Origin: Manis javanica
Lineage: Eukaryota; Chordata; Mammalia; Pholidota; Manidae
Assembly: GCF_040802235.1 (NCBI RefSeq)
Contig: NC_133166.1
Coordinates: forward strand, 118,496,991 to 118,560,990
DNA length: 64,000 bases
Direction of reading: 5' to 3'
A program made the translations under genes and the position numbers. Below the pieces are notes generated by a model. The model did no database searches, was not told the DNA's origin, and saw only the letters and a list, made by a program, of their open reading frames with translations. This document shows positions 1-13,110 of the stretch, in pieces; the first letter of the stretch is position 1, and each line of letters begins with the position of its first letter.

Positions 1-3000
1 CCACAGTGGAGCAGATGGGACTCATGAAGGCCAACCCCATCTTCTTCCTGCTCTACCTGCTGCATATCCTGCTGCTGGATGTCGCTGCCTGGCTCACTCT
101 GCGGGTCTTTGGGACATCCTTTGTGCCCTTCCTCCTCTGTGCAGTAATGCTCACCACAGTTCAGGTGAGGCCCCTGGCTTCTCAAGAGCATAGCTGTCCT
201 CCTCTATCCTGGGGGAAAGAAAGCTCTTTGTACCCCTCAGAAGGCCAAGGAATCCTGTGCAGAGCTGAGGGTGTGTGGGAGAGTTAGTGCAGGAGGGGAA
301 CATGTATTCTCTGGTCTGTGACTTTTATTTGCTCAGCAGCCACATGTGCACCATTTCTCTCACTGCCTCTTCAGCTGCTCCTCCCAGGATTCCCTCCTAC
401 CTGCAGAACCTTCTCTGAAACTCAGTTTCAGGTTCAGCCACAGCCTAAGTGTACCAAGAACCAAGATTCTGTTTTCTCAACAGAGCTTGACTCCCTCCCA
501 CCACATTGCTCAACATGCTAGTAATCCTTGGGCCCTAACACTTGGCTGTCAAAACCCATTTTATCAAGCATCTACTTTTCTCTGAGTTTGTCACTCTCTG
601 TCCTTTTCTGTGGTTTGGATGTTCAGCCCACCATAAGTCACTGAACTCTGGAGCCCGGGACACTGGAGAATAGGGAAGGGATAGTGATTTGCCCCAACTC
701 TCGTGTGCATTAGTGGCAGAGCCAGAGTTAGAGCTCTGGCTTCCTAACTCCTTTCCTGATGTGCTCAGTTAGGATTTGCAGCCATCACAGGCCTAGGTGG
801 ATGAAGGAAGAAGTAGAGGCTGAGGATCTGCTGAGGTCAGTGTGAGGGATGCTGGGCTGGTAGGCTGTTCTCAGCACTAACCTCTCTTCCCAGGCCCAGG
901 CTGGCTGGCTGCAGCATGACTTTGGGCACCTGTCCGTCTTTGGCACCTCTACGTGGAACCACTTGCTACATCATTTCGTGATTGGCCACCTAAAGGTCCA
1001 TGGGATAAGGAGGGGCTCTCTGAAACTCCGACAGTGAAGGGCTGCCTGGGGTTTGGGGTGACACTAGACTTTCAAACTTATGTCTGCTTTTCTGTAGGGG
1101 GCCCCTGCCAGTTGGTGGAACCACATGCACTTCCAGCACCATGCCAAACCCAACTGTTTCCGCAAGGACCCAGACATCAACATGCATCCCTTCTTCTTTG
1201 CCTTGGGGAAGATCCTCTCTGTGGAGGTGAGCTGAAGTATCTGTGGAAAGGTCTGGCGAATGGGAACTAGCCACACACGGGGCTTTGTGGAAATGCTCAT
1301 AATGCTGGCAGTGTGAGTGACACTGGGGGCTGGGCTGGTTGGCTCTTTGGAAGCTGTAGGAGGCAATAGGCAGTAAATGGGCTGCCCAGGACAATATCAC
1401 TTATCCTCCCTAGTGAGTTCAAGTCAGCTAAGAGTTATTACATAAAGGTGCCTCATGCTGTAAAGGCTCCAAAAGACAACCAGATTATTGTGCAAACCCC
1501 TGCTTATCCTTAAAGGGGATGGATGGCCCTCCCTGGGATGCTTTTTTAGACACTCCTACCCCAGGCAGTTGTATTCCACAATTGGTGTTCCTTGCTTACA
1601 CTTTGATATCCTACTGTGTCCTCCTTGTCAAAGGCTGGAATGTCTTACTCTTCTCTGATGCTCAGTGCCTGGAACATTCATTCACTGAGTAATTTTTCCC
1701 ACCTACCTGATCCCAGTCTAACTTCCAGGGTGGTCAGCATTGAGTTTGAGTTGCCATCTGAGACTATGAGCAAAAATCGTAGTGCAATTGCCAGAGGAAG
1801 AATGCCCAGGGGTGGCGATCTGGTAAGTTGAGTGAACACTAGGCAATAGGAGAGTATTTGAATGGCCAGCAGAGTTCTTTGAAAAATTCATTAAAAACCC
1901 TTTGTCTCAAAGCTCTAGGCTGTAGTCAGAGTTCTGCCAGGTCCCCTCCCCTACTTTATGACATTTCAGCATGCCAAGAATTAAACTGTTAAACACGTCT
2001 CAGTTCCAGGCATGAGTTCAAGGTAGCCTGGCTCTCCTTTTCCCTCTGTGGGAAGGTTTTGGCAGCACTGGCTGTCCTGGTACAAGAAGCCTCTAGTTTG
2101 AGACTTAGGCCCCACCTGTCCATAATGCCCTGATTTTCCCCACTCCTAAGGAACTTTCTTGGTTTGTTACACATTCAACAGTGTGTTATGATCAACAGTG
2201 GGCAGATGATGAACCAGCCCTGGCCCTACTTGGCTCAGGTGACTACATCAACAGCAGCATGGTTAATTTACTGGGTAGAGCATGGGGTTCTTGGTAGCAC
2301 TTCTATTGTCACTATAGAGGTGGGAGTCTCACAGTCGCGGCTCTTCACTGGTGGGGGTGGCGTGGTGGGTGTTGCATAGCAGGGCTGTGCCAGGACCTTG
2401 GAGGACAGAAGTGGGCTAGGGGGACAGCTGCCACTGGGCCTGCCCTCTGGGCCACACCACCAACCTGAGGAGACTCTTAGAGCCTTTGCACAAAGCCAAA
2501 GTCCCTGCCCCCCCCTCCCCAGGGAGCTCTCACCTCTCCCATGGTGGAGGACTCTGTCTGCCCCGGGTCCTCAGAGCTGAGCAGGTTGTGCCACTCAGAC
2601 CCCGAGCCACACACACCCTTGGGCTGCCTGGCAGCAGTGGCATCCATATGGGGGTCACTGATGGATGGGGTCAGGGCTCAAGGGCTGGAGGCTGGAGTAC
2701 CTCTTCAAGGCAGGGTGTCTTTCCAATGGTGGATCAGTTTCCTGATGGAGGGACAGGGAGACTTGTCACCTCCAACACCCCAAGTTCCCACGTGCTCCCT
2801 GTGGGCACAGGGCTCCCCAGCACAGCCCTGTGCTTACTGGAGGACTCCTTGCTGCTCCAGGTTGTACCTACCTCCATCCCACATGGCTACATTGTGCATA
2901 GCCTCAATGGCCCAGTCAGTGGCTTGGAGGACATCCTGTTCCAGGCCCTCGGGGGAGGGGATGGGCAGTTAGACCTGGAGCCAGGTGAACATACTGAGCC

Positions 3001-6000
3001 CAGGTCCAGCCTGGGTGCAGGGTAGTCAGGACCACAGATTAGAGCTAAAGCCTGGAATGTCAGACATGAACACAGACAGCTGAACTAGAATGTGAAATGG
3101 GCTTCTCAAACTATGTCACTCAGGGAGCTGGAGCATGGGGTGGTCCCATGCTTCTGCTTTACATATTGGGGCCCCGCTGAGGATTTTACCTCTAGCTAAG
3201 ATGTGTCTGAAAACCAGAGGTCCAGAGCACAAACACAGCTTGAGGCCAGGAGTACAAACCGAGTCTGTCTCCCATTTGGCTGAGAGCCCAGCAGGGAGCC
3301 TCATGTCTGGACCCCTTAACATGCCACTCTGGGTCTCGCTAAGTGGACAAGACACTTCTCACATCACTGCCTTTATTACTAGATACTACGGTTTTCAGAA
3401 AACTCCCATCTGCAGACACTAAAAATAGAGAATGATCTAGGACCAAAACAGCCCCATTTTTGGCCTAGTTACATGTCTGATAGGCTGCCCATTAATAAAT
3501 GCCTGGGTTACATACAGGCTGCTTGGTGTTTGGTTCAGCTCCTCTGGGTAGTTAAACTGTACACTGACCCTCATGCGGATCCAATGGCATCTACCTCGGT
3601 GCTTCTCAACTCTACAGGAGAACAGGACGTACAGGGGACACTTCACCCTAATACAACCTTTCTGGCCTCCAAGAGTCAACACAATAGGGCAGATATTATG
3701 GTCATAATAGCATTTTTCCACCATTCAAGGGGATGGGGCTCCCTTCCATAACAGTTCCATAATAGAGGGCGTGAGTTCTGCCTTCCCACCCCACCAAACA
3801 GGACAGATCCTCTCTTCTGGCTTTCCTGTCAGTTAATGTTGCCTGGAATGGGATAAACTTCACTCCCACATCCAGTTCGTCAGCAGGCCTTGTTAATACT
3901 GCCTCTAAAACATATCCTAAATCTATTGACTTCATTTCCAGTGCTTCCCATCCCCCTGTGTGGTCCAGTCCCAATCTGCATTATTGTTCCAACCTCCTCA
4001 CTGGTCTCCCTGCAACTGTACCTAGCCACTACACTTCACTCCCCCCACCTCCAACTAGTGTGAGCCTTTTAAAACACAAAGCAGATCATGCCATATCCTT
4101 TGAAAGACTTCCAGTGGCTTCCCATCCCATGGAAAAAAACCAAACTCCTTACTGTGGCCTTACCAGGGCTTTCTAAGGTCCGACATGATTTGACCATCCC
4201 TAGCTTTCTGACTTTATCAGCTACTCTCCCCTGTTGCTTACTATTCCCGGGCACACTGGACTTCTTTCCGTCCCTTGAACATCCTCAGTTAGGTGGTGTT
4301 CCCTCTGCTTTAAATGCTCTTCCCCTGAATTTTTGCATTGCTAACTCCTTCTCATCATTTGAGTCTCAGTTCAGATGTCAGCCTCTCAGGCCATATCTGC
4401 CCATCCTAACCAAATGCTGCCTCCCTCATTTTCTGTCATATTTTCCTGTTTTTAATCTGTAGTTATCTTGAGCTCTGTTTACAAATTTCTCACCAGCTTC
4501 CTCTCCTTAGATTATAAGCTCCTTGAGGGTAGGAACTTTGTTTTGCTTACCTATGTATCTTCAGCACCTAGAACACTGCATGGCACATAGTAGGTTCTCA
4601 ATAATTTGTTGAATACATCAGCTAATACAGAAATACTGTTTCATTTAGCAGAAGTGCCATGCACAGAATAAACTCTCAATAAACAGCCTGTCAGAACAGT
4701 GGGTGGACATGTGAGAGGATGAGCCAGCATTCTGCTTTGGGGTAGAGCTCCTCCTGTGCCCTGTGGCCATCTGGTTGCCAGAACTAATGGGGGTAAGAAT
4801 AAACTGAGCCATCAGTGAGGCAGCAGAGCCTTACTGTCATGCCTGTGTGCCCACACCAGGGGTTCAGGCCGACTGGCTGACTTCCTGGCCCCAGCCCGTC
4901 TCTTCAACAGTTAGGCTTATGAAATAACCACCGCCTAACTGAGGAAAAAAACCTGGCTGGAGACTTCAGATCACTGAGTTGTTCCTGCCATTCTTTCCAC
5001 AAATATTTGCCAAACTTTGCTTAGATTTCAAGCGATTTTATAAAGCTCATGTTGAAGTCAAGAAAAAAGATTTTGATGGAGAAGATCAGGGGCTACATGT
5101 GGAGGGATACTGATGTGCATAGGGGTAAAATGGTCCATGGAGTCCTTGAAGACTGATGTCAGATGGGAGAAAAGAAGGGAAGAAGGTGTCTTTGGAGGAA
5201 CATGAAGAGCCCTGAGGACCTGCAGACACTTGTGCACGTGCCTCACGTGGACATAGGCCAGTGAGCTACTTGCCAGATCTCAGCCTGGATCCTCATGTGC
5301 CAGGTACTGTAGGTAAAGATGGGCCCACTGGAGCCTTCCAATAGCATCGGCATGCTGACAGCTCAGAGCAGGACTAAACTCCTGAGCAGGGCAAAGTCAA
5401 GGTCACAGGGGGAGGGGATGGGTGACTAGTCTGTGGCTACTGATCTGTGGTTGCTTTTCTTCATAGCTTGGGAAACAGAAGAAAAAGTATATGCCGTACA
5501 ACCACCAGCATAAATACTTCTTCCTGAGTGAGTGTCCTCATCCAGCACAGGGGACTGCTTTGGGTGGGATGGTGAAGGGATGTGGGGAGGAAGTATTCTC
5601 CACAGGGTTATGGTATTTCAAGTAAAGGCTGGAGGAGGTACCCAGTAACCCCGCAGGTTACTCCCTGTGTGGGAGCAGTCAACCATCTCAACAGAGTCAA
5701 GTCTGTGTCAGGCTACCATTGAGTCATAGGTCATTTGTGTGGAGGCACACCAGTTCCTCCAGTCCGCTCCTGGCCTCCACGAGGACTGAACAGTTGGGGA
5801 GCAGGGGTGGGGCAGGGGCATCTGGATTAAGCCTTAAACCTCACCTTATACCTTGTCAAAGAGATGTGAGCTGAGGTGACCCGGTGGGCGCAGTCCAACC
5901 TCCAGGGGACAAAGGTAGACATAGCCATGGGAGGACAGGACTGCAGAAGCGGGGGGAAGGACTGTTGGAGCTGAGGAGGAAACATTAAGGTGGTTGTCTT

Positions 6001-9000
6001 AAGCTCTTTCTGAAGAGTGCTATTGCCTGCTTTAAAAATCTGCTCCATAATGCCTGAAATTTTGAGTTTTAGAAGTTCTTTGGAAATGCCGATTTTTAAA
6101 GGGAGGAGATGATTCCACTGACCCTAATTAAGTTCAAAGGAATTTATCCTAACTGCTTTTTACCAACCATCCCTACTGGTGAAAGGATTGGGTAGGGTAG
6201 AGCAGAAATGTTCAGAAGAAAGGATATGGGAATCCATGGCACAAGAGGATGGAGTAGCTGTGGGTGGGGCATTTTAATGCAGGGGGTCACATGCAGCGTC
6301 AAGGCCCTGCTGAGAAGGGCTACAGAAATGGGACACTTAGGAGGTGAGCCATTCCTTCAACTCCCAGTTTTAAGAGAAGCCCCTCCACCCCTTCCTATAG
6401 CCAATGTCCAGGGCTTCTGGGTGGGTAGCACAAACTCATTTCCCTGGTCCAAGGAAGTGAACTTTTAGCCCATGAAGGATCAGTAAGGTACTTCCCACAC
6501 ACTCACACGCTTTTCTGCTCCTGCCCCTTCACCTGCTGGGTGGAGCAGCCAGGAACACAGGGAAGGTGACTGCAAGGGCAGATGTACAGCCAGTGGGAAG
6601 GCCCTTGGCAGGGGCAGGGCTGTGGTCAAGGCAACTCGGAATATTAGCATTATGCCCTTTGAAAGGTATGGAGGCAGAGCAAGTTAATGCGTGGAGCTTG
6701 AGTTTCCCCAGCTGCCCTCTTCTACTGGAAAAGAATGTCACTCCCTACCCTCACCCTCCTGGCATGCTCTTGGGAGATTTTGCCCTCTTCAGACTTGCAT
6801 TCATGCCTATCTTCAGTGCCTGCTGGTTCCAGTGGATTGAGGAGTGACAAGTCAGCCGAAGAGGCCACAGGGGGTGACAGGGGCCGCCTGTTGCTGGAGG
6901 CCACCTCTCCAGCACTGATCAGGCCTCTAGTGACCCTCATATTGCTCATGCCTCCTTCCTGTCTCCGTTTCCTCTACAGTTGGGCCCCCAGCCTTGCTGC
7001 CTCTCTACTTCCAATGGTATATTTTCTATTTTGTTATCCAGCGGAAGAAGTGGGTGGTAAGTATCCATTTCCAAAGAGTCCAATATCCTTTGTCGCTAGT
7101 ACCCTGAGGGGGAGATACCCTCATTTCCCAATGTCCTGTTTCATTTAGCCAGTATCTCCTGAGGTTCTTGTGCTGGGCATAAATCCAGGGGCCAGGCCGG
7201 GGAGTGGGGAAGATGAGTAAGAGATGGTATCTACTCTTAGGAAACTTCTGGTGAAGCAGGATGTGGTTGACACCAGAGAAGAACAGGCAGAAGGTCTGGG
7301 ATTCCAAAAGGGGCCTGACTACATCTGGTTGTATGAAAGGCATCAGAAAATGCTTTGTGGAGTCATGTCTCTAGCTGGCTTAGGACAGGCAGAGGTAGGG
7401 TTGGGGGAAGCTGGACTCTGAGAAAAGAAGCTAGAAGTGAGCGGCGAGGTTGGCTGTTGGACATGTCGAAGACTCAAGTGTTCTGCGAGTATATGCAGAA
7501 AAGTAGTTGGAGACTTGACCAGGGCACTGGCACAGACTGAGCCATGGTCCTGGAAGACTTAGTTTGGCTGCATAATGAAGGTATGAAGGATTTAGGTGGG
7601 TTGGAGGGAACTGGCAGCAGAGAGACCCTGGAGGCCTTTGCACCCATGAAGGAAATAGGCAAGGAGGGCTGGAGGTTGGGGGGTGGGGGAGAGGTGGCAC
7701 TAGAAATGAAGGGAAGGAACAGTGGCACTAGATATTGCAGGATTGGGCACCTGAGAGAAACTAACAGTAACTGAGTGTTCCAGCCTCGTACCCAGGAGAC
7801 TGGCACATCATGCAGAGACATGTAAAGTGAGAGGAAAAGGAAGAGGTGCTCTGTGCCAGTCATAATGCTCTCTGCCTCTCATGCAGGACTTGGCCTGGAT
7901 GATCACCTTCTATGCCCGCATCTTCCTCACTTACGTGCCACTGTTGGGACTGAAAGGCTTACTGGGCCTGTTCTTCATGGTCAGGTAGTATTTGATGGGA
8001 GAGCAGGGATGGGCAAAGGAAACCAGGTGTTGGGATTAACCACTCTGGTCTGGAGGCTGTGCTGGGGCTCCAGGTAGTGCACTGGGTGACTGAAGTGTGG
8101 GCTTGAGAAAGGTGGCCAGGCTGGAGCAGTTATCTGAGGAAGAGTTTAACTGGGCTTTACCTGTGCTGTTGTCGTGTGCCATATCCTCTAGGTTCCTGGA
8201 AAGCAACTGGTTTGTGTGGGTGACACAGATGAACCATATCCCCATGCACATTGATCATGACCGGAACGTGGACTGGGTCTCCACCCAGGTGAGGAACAGG
8301 CACTTAGACCTGGGCATAACACAGCTAATAACAAAAGTGGGTGGGGAACAATGACAACAGCAAAAGCTGCCAAACGGGAGTGCATTAGCTTGAAGCTTCT
8401 CTCTGGCCATCATGCGGAGAAGGGAGTGACAGCGGCAGTCCCATACTCCCTCGTCTGGGCCAGCTTTACCTGGAGAAGGCTGCGCTGGTCTTTCCATCTG
8501 GTACCCAGGGCCCTGCTCTCCCCTGACCTTTTCAGCTCCAGGCAACATGCAATGTCCACAAGTCTGCCTTCAATGACTGGTTCAGTGGACATCTCAACTT
8601 CCAGATTGAGCACCAGTAAGTAGGGAGACCTAGGAAACTGCTGTTCGGGGTGTGTGGGAACAGAGGAGTAGGAGCCACTAACTGTCCTGTTCTCCCTGAA
8701 GTCTTTTCCCTACTATGCCTCGACACAATTACTACAAAGTGGCTCCCTTGGTGCAGTCCCTGTGTGCTAAGCATGGCATAGAGTACCAGTCCAAGCCCCT
8801 GCTCTCAGCCTTTGCTGACATTGTCCAGTAAGTATCTCAGCCTGGGAGGATGGGTGGTAGGGCAGGGAGAGGGTGGGGCGGTGGGGTTTAGTGTGGGTTG
8901 GGGGCCCCAGGAAGGTTTCCTCAGTTCTCTGGAGTGGAGATCAAGGCAAAGGCAGGGTTCTCTATGGTCCCGTGGCCAGGTCAGGCCTCTGCTCGTGTCA

Positions 9001-9237
9001 TGGCCCAGGCTCTTTCTCAGAAGCAAAGGGGAGGAAAGCATTCACATGAAAGGGGGCCTTATGTCATGAAGATTGGCCTCCGTGCCTCTGTGAGAGCCTT
9101 ACTACTACACTTCTGACAGATGGTTCAGCCTTCAAAGTTGCTTCCGTTGGTCTCCCTCACTGCCCGCTCCCATCTTGCCCCACAGCTCACTGAAGGAGTC
9201 CGGGCAGCTCTGGCTAGATGCCTATCTTCACCAATAA
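1..9237 (+). CDS. FADS1: FADS1, acyl-CoA (8-3)/delta-5 desaturase, 3' portion (exons 3-12)
   Basis: ER membrane desaturase that introduces the delta-5 double bond, turning dihomo-gamma-linolenate into arachidonate and 20:4n-3 into EPA. Exons that keep one open frame: 1-164 (exon 3, cut by the window edge), 894-995, 1098-1226, 5467-5527, 6980-7056, 7887-7984, 8192-8288, 8536-8615, 8702-8827 and 9186-9237 (stop TAA 9235-9237). Three diiron histidine boxes are visible: HDFGH in the 894 exon, HFQHH in the 1098 exon, and QIEHH split over the 8536/8702 junction. Several hydrophobic membrane segments are present ([11 protein letters not shown] near the start). The C-terminus LDAYLHQ matches FADS1 rather than FADS2 or FADS3. 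The N-terminal cytochrome b5 domain and the promoter lie outside the window. The donor after 995 (GTCCAT) is weak; all other introns have good GT-AG ends. Identification is from family knowledge plus these motifs. Confidence 0.96.
665..770 (-). repeat. MIR fragment
   Basis: Contains the reverse MIR core pattern (gatttgccccaactc ... ggcagagccagagttagagctctggcttcctaactc). It lies in FADS1 intron 3. Confidence 0.55.
2390..3030 (+). other. GC-rich block with open frame in FADS1 intron 5, unclassified
   Basis: This part of the 4.2-kb intron is clearly richer in G+C than its surroundings and carries an open frame of 179 codons at 2486-3025. I do not recognise the translation. No splice-site pair joins it to FADS1 in frame and no A-tract follows it. 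It may be a decayed retrocopy or chance openness in GC-rich DNA. Confidence 0.3.
3925..4620 (+). repeat. LINE-2 (L2) 3' end
   Basis: The block follows the known L2 3'-end pattern: a pyrimidine-rich body, the 'ccagtggcttcccat' segment, 'aagctccttgagggtagg' near 4518, and a tail resembling 'cagcacctagaacactg ... ataatttgttgaata'. Sense orientation within FADS1 intron 5. Confidence 0.8.
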
Positions 9238-10208
9238 CAACAGCCCTGTCTGGAAGAAGAGCTTCTGGAGCCAAAGCAGAGGGGAGCTGGAGGGACAATG
9301 CCACTAAATGCTAATATTCAGAGGGGGTGGGTTTGAGGAGATAAAGGGGAGGGATCAGAGTGAGAACCTTTATCTCTAGGCACAGACCTAGGACTTGGAG
9401 AGGGGTAGGGAACATCCCTTGAAGAGAGGGATGGAGCTTTTTTTTGGACCAGGAAGTTGAGTTCCATTGTTTCTTTTTTCTAGTTTGGCAGATATAAATG
9501 GTTGGTGAGCAAAGAGAAAGTCAGAAGGGTTAGAAAAACAGGGAGGACCTACCCAGCCTGGAAATCAGGAAGAGATTTAGCACCAAAATTCCACCCAGGA
9601 AAAGAAGGGGTGAGCTCATCTCACTGGTTTACTTCTCAGTACCTTTTCCTCCCTCACTTGCAGACCTCAGAGGTTCACAGGCTGAAGGGAGACAGAGCAT
9701 CCAAACCTTTTGAGCAAGATTTAGAAAGGAAGCATTAGCGCTTAGAATTCCGAGGCCTGGCATAACACAGTGCTTAGAGGAAGCTCGGATCACTCTAGGG
9801 CTTGGCGTGACCTATGTCTGCCTCAGGATCCTGGAGAAGCCGTTGTCCACTTTGAGAAGCAGGCAGGGCCAAGGCCACAACTGTTACTGGAGGCAGACAT
9901 CTGACCTTGAAGGATCCTGGCCCTACTGATTTTGGTCTCATGTCCCAGCCAGGGTATATCTCTTGGGAGCACTAGGTTTTAGGTCTTGCCAAAACAGCAG
10001 AGAAGGTTGCTGGCCATTAAAAATCCCTTTAGCTTTTGATTCACCTTTTCTAAACACCACCCAAGGAAAAGAACACTCCTAGGACAGTGAGTCCACTTCT
10101 TTCAAGTGAGCAGATAGGGTAACTAGTCTTCTTCGTGGAAACATGGGGCTCCCAATGGTTTTCCTTTGCTTTCCTACCTGTAATTCCAAGTTCAACAAAA
10201 TAGCAGTC

Positions 10209-10214
10209 AATAAA
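10209..10214 (+). terminator. FADS1: Possible proximal poly(A) signal in FADS1 3' UTR
   Basis: AATAAA in the context GTCAATAAACACAG, about 970 bases after the stop codon. It could define a shorter FADS1 mRNA; this is inferred from the motif only. Confidence 0.35.
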
Positions 10215-11535
10215 CACAGTGGTTAAGTTGGGAGATACTGAATTACTAGTCATGAGAAAACACAAGTGTCTATCATAAACAGCCTAAGGGCTGTAAGAAA
10301 TGTATAGCCTAAATATGTTACAATACTTTGGTGTAGGAGCAGTGGATTAAATACAATCGTGTCATAGTTCTAAACCAGTAATAGGGAGATAGAACCACAG
10401 AAGTTGTGATGCCATTGCTGTCGTTAGGCATCTCACTGTCAATTCTGTTCAAGTACCTTTCTCTGGTGGCAACCGGGTAGGAATTTAGCGTAATCTCTTA
10501 AAAAGCTTATCGGTTCAATGCTGAAATACAACTTTTAAATCTGGTTTTTAAAGAAAAAAAAAAACAAGTTTAACCCACCTCTGTAGAGAGAACATTGGAA
10601 TGTGCCCCAGGATCTTGTCACCAGTATTCACATGGCTTCCCTCCCCACACCCTCCTTTCAGTTCAGGTGGCGTATCAGTCGCCTGTTCTGCATCTACTCT
10701 AAGCATACTGAGCACTCTGGACACTGAAGGAGGGAACCCCAAACGAGAAGGAAAAAGCAGAGCCCTAGAGAGTTCATATCCAGTTTGGGGAGAGACTGGC
10801 AAGTGGGGAGATAAAGGTCCTAAGACAGGTGGAGATGGGGTTAGAGGCCCACCTATGGAAAGGCTATTGTGATTACTTAGAGGTTTGTCAAACAAAGACA
10901 GATGAAAAAAGACAGATGGAGGAGAACAGGCTGTGGAAGAGTTCAGCTCTTTTCCATTCGGAGAAAAGCTGGTTTTAAACAGCCTGGGTAGAAAAACTGG
11001 CAGAACTGGAGAGTTCTATTTTCCTTGGCTTCCTCACTCCATAACAGGTGCTGATTCTTCCTCATCTCTGTTCCCTGCTACCTAATTTGTGTGGTGTCAC
11101 CAGCCTGTCAAGCCATCTGGCTTTGGGCCCAGGCTGCCCAGTTTAAGCCAGTGAGGCTTATGGAGCCAAGCAAGTCCAGGTCCTCAAAGCACCTCAACCA
11201 CTGTGGCCTTCTCTCATTGGTCTAGACCAGTGTGGTCTCACACAGCCACAAATGGACATACCAGTAGCAAAAGGCTCAGCCTGTTACAATGATGACATGA
11301 GCAATCTCAAATCCAAACAATGACACATGCGCAAATATGCTTAGACAGGACAGGTCATCTCCAGTACAGGTTGTGGCAGAACTAACATTTGAACTTGCTT
11401 TTTAAAAACAATTCGTATGTTTATCTTTGTTACTTTAATATTCCTACCACTTGGCAGAGGCATTTTCTTTAAGTCCCACATCAGTATCCTTTTTGTGTGT
11501 GCCAGTTTTGTTACTGTGTCCCAATGAAGCTGAAA

Positions 11536-11541
11536 AATAAA
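11536..11541 (+). terminator. FADS1: FADS1 main poly(A) signal
   Basis: Canonical AATAAA in the context GAAAAATAAAGTTGC, followed within 30 bases by a T/G-rich stretch. It is the last good signal before the intergenic gap and the convergent FEN1 gene. Confidence 0.65.
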
Positions 11542-11560
11542 GTTGCTTTTGACTGAATGA

Positions 11561-13110
11561 AGTCCATTCATTTGTAATCCACAGTGCTCTTCTGCACGTG
11601 TTGACAGGACTCCTGCGTCTCTGCTCTAAGTTACTATCCACCACTACAGCTTTTCTTTCTGAACATGCATTCCCATGTGGACTCCCCTTTGCATAAGCCC
11701 TGTGGGCAGAGGAACATCAGGACCCTCCAGAAAATGCCAAGGAACAGGTGGACTATGGCAAGGAAGAGAAAAGCCAACCACTTCCCATGGCACCCATATG
11801 TTCCAATGCTAGATTTCCTAGATACACTAGTCAGGATTTACCTGCATGGCTTCCTCCTGTCATGACACGGAATCCTCACCCTCTTAATTCATTTCTAGTT
11901 TCAGTCCCCATTAAATCTTTTCGCCTAAATCTTTGCTCTGCAGGCACAATACCTCAGAGCTGGACTGCAGAGCAATGCCCTTTTAACTAGCACAGTTCTC
12001 TTTGAATATTAGAACATGTTAAATAGAAACAGCAGAACTGATCATCCCTGCAGTGTGCAGTTATTAAACTTTTCGAAAAGACCAGGCAACTCACCTTCAA
12101 AAAAAAGAAGAGGAAAACAAATCACTACCTGCTTGACTACCTTAGAGTACAAGCCTTACCACCTCCAGAGTTGCAGTACAAACCCCATCACCTTTATCAC
12201 AGGCTTAGAATCTAATTACAGTACTTAAATCAGAAAATGGAGCTCAGATAAACTGTGTGGCTTGGCTCAATATGGGATAACTGGTTTCATTCATCAACTG
12301 CTTGAGACAGAGCAGTGAACAAAACCAAGACCCCTGCCCTTTAAGATAGGACTGTCTACATCAGTGTTTCCAGACACCCCTGGTTACAAGAACATTGCTG
12401 GGGAGACTATATCCCATTTCTGCTCCAACCAGAGGAACTCTCATACCCAGAGATTTCACCTGCAAAACAGGTTGCTCTATAAAAAACTTTGAGAATCATT
12501 GATGTTTAGGCTTCTACATCCTTAATCTGTTAAAAACATTGTCAACTTAAATTTCAGACCACTTAAGTGTCCTTGTTAACTTCAAAATGCAGTAAATGAC
12601 AGGAATGATAAAAAGTTAGAAACTTAAACAGGATAGCTTCAGACCAAGTTTGGTTAGCATTATAAAACTTTCAAAGCACAAGGACACTGCATCTCTGAAA
12701 CAGCAACCTGAACCTGCTATCACAAAAGAAACAATGTGATGTTTGAATGGACAAATTTTGAACTGGTAAATGCTTGGATGCTATGATGTAGTTCATTTAA
12801 ATAGTGGGACTTTCTCGAAGGAGCTCCTTTATCTCACACACTAAGTAGAAAATTAGAAATTCATTGAAATCATTCAAACTCCTTTCCCAGCAAGATAAAT
12901 GGCTTCTTCCTCCAAACGGCTGAAGTACCTACCACCAAAGCTGCTCCGGCCATTCTGGGGGCATGGCGCCATCTTGTGGCCACACTCAAGTGACCTTAAT
13001 AAGGCGCAATTCCAGTGTGTTACCTTATGAGTGACAAGGGGAACATCACAGATGGCCTGAAGCCTGGGGCACGAGATGTTTGTTTTCAGGTATTCAAAGA
13101 ACAGGACATT
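11561..13110. other. Intergenic DNA between convergent FADS1 and FEN1
   Basis: About 1.5 kb of AT-richer DNA between the inferred 3' ends of two genes that point at each other. No convincing coding exon, RNA gene or dated repeat was recognised. The only conspicuous site is a YY1-type motif at 12963-12976. Confidence 0.6.
12963..12976 (-). promoter_or_regulatory. YY1-type motif
   Basis: Read on the minus strand the sequence is CAAGATGGCGCCAT, which contains the AAGATGGCGSC core of YY1. It sits in a small GC-rich island inside AT-rich intergenic DNA. Binding is inferred from the motif alone. Confidence 0.4.

Larger units (their letters stand above)
9238..11560 (+). other. FADS1: FADS1 3' UTR
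   Basis: About 2.3 kb follows the FADS1 stop codon without a plausible coding exon. It ends near a canonical AATAAA at 11536-11541; another AATAAA at 10209-10214 could give a shorter form. An A-rich run lies at 10552-10564. The extent is inferred from the signal position and from the long 3' UTR known for human FADS1; no transcript data were available. Confidence 0.7.
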
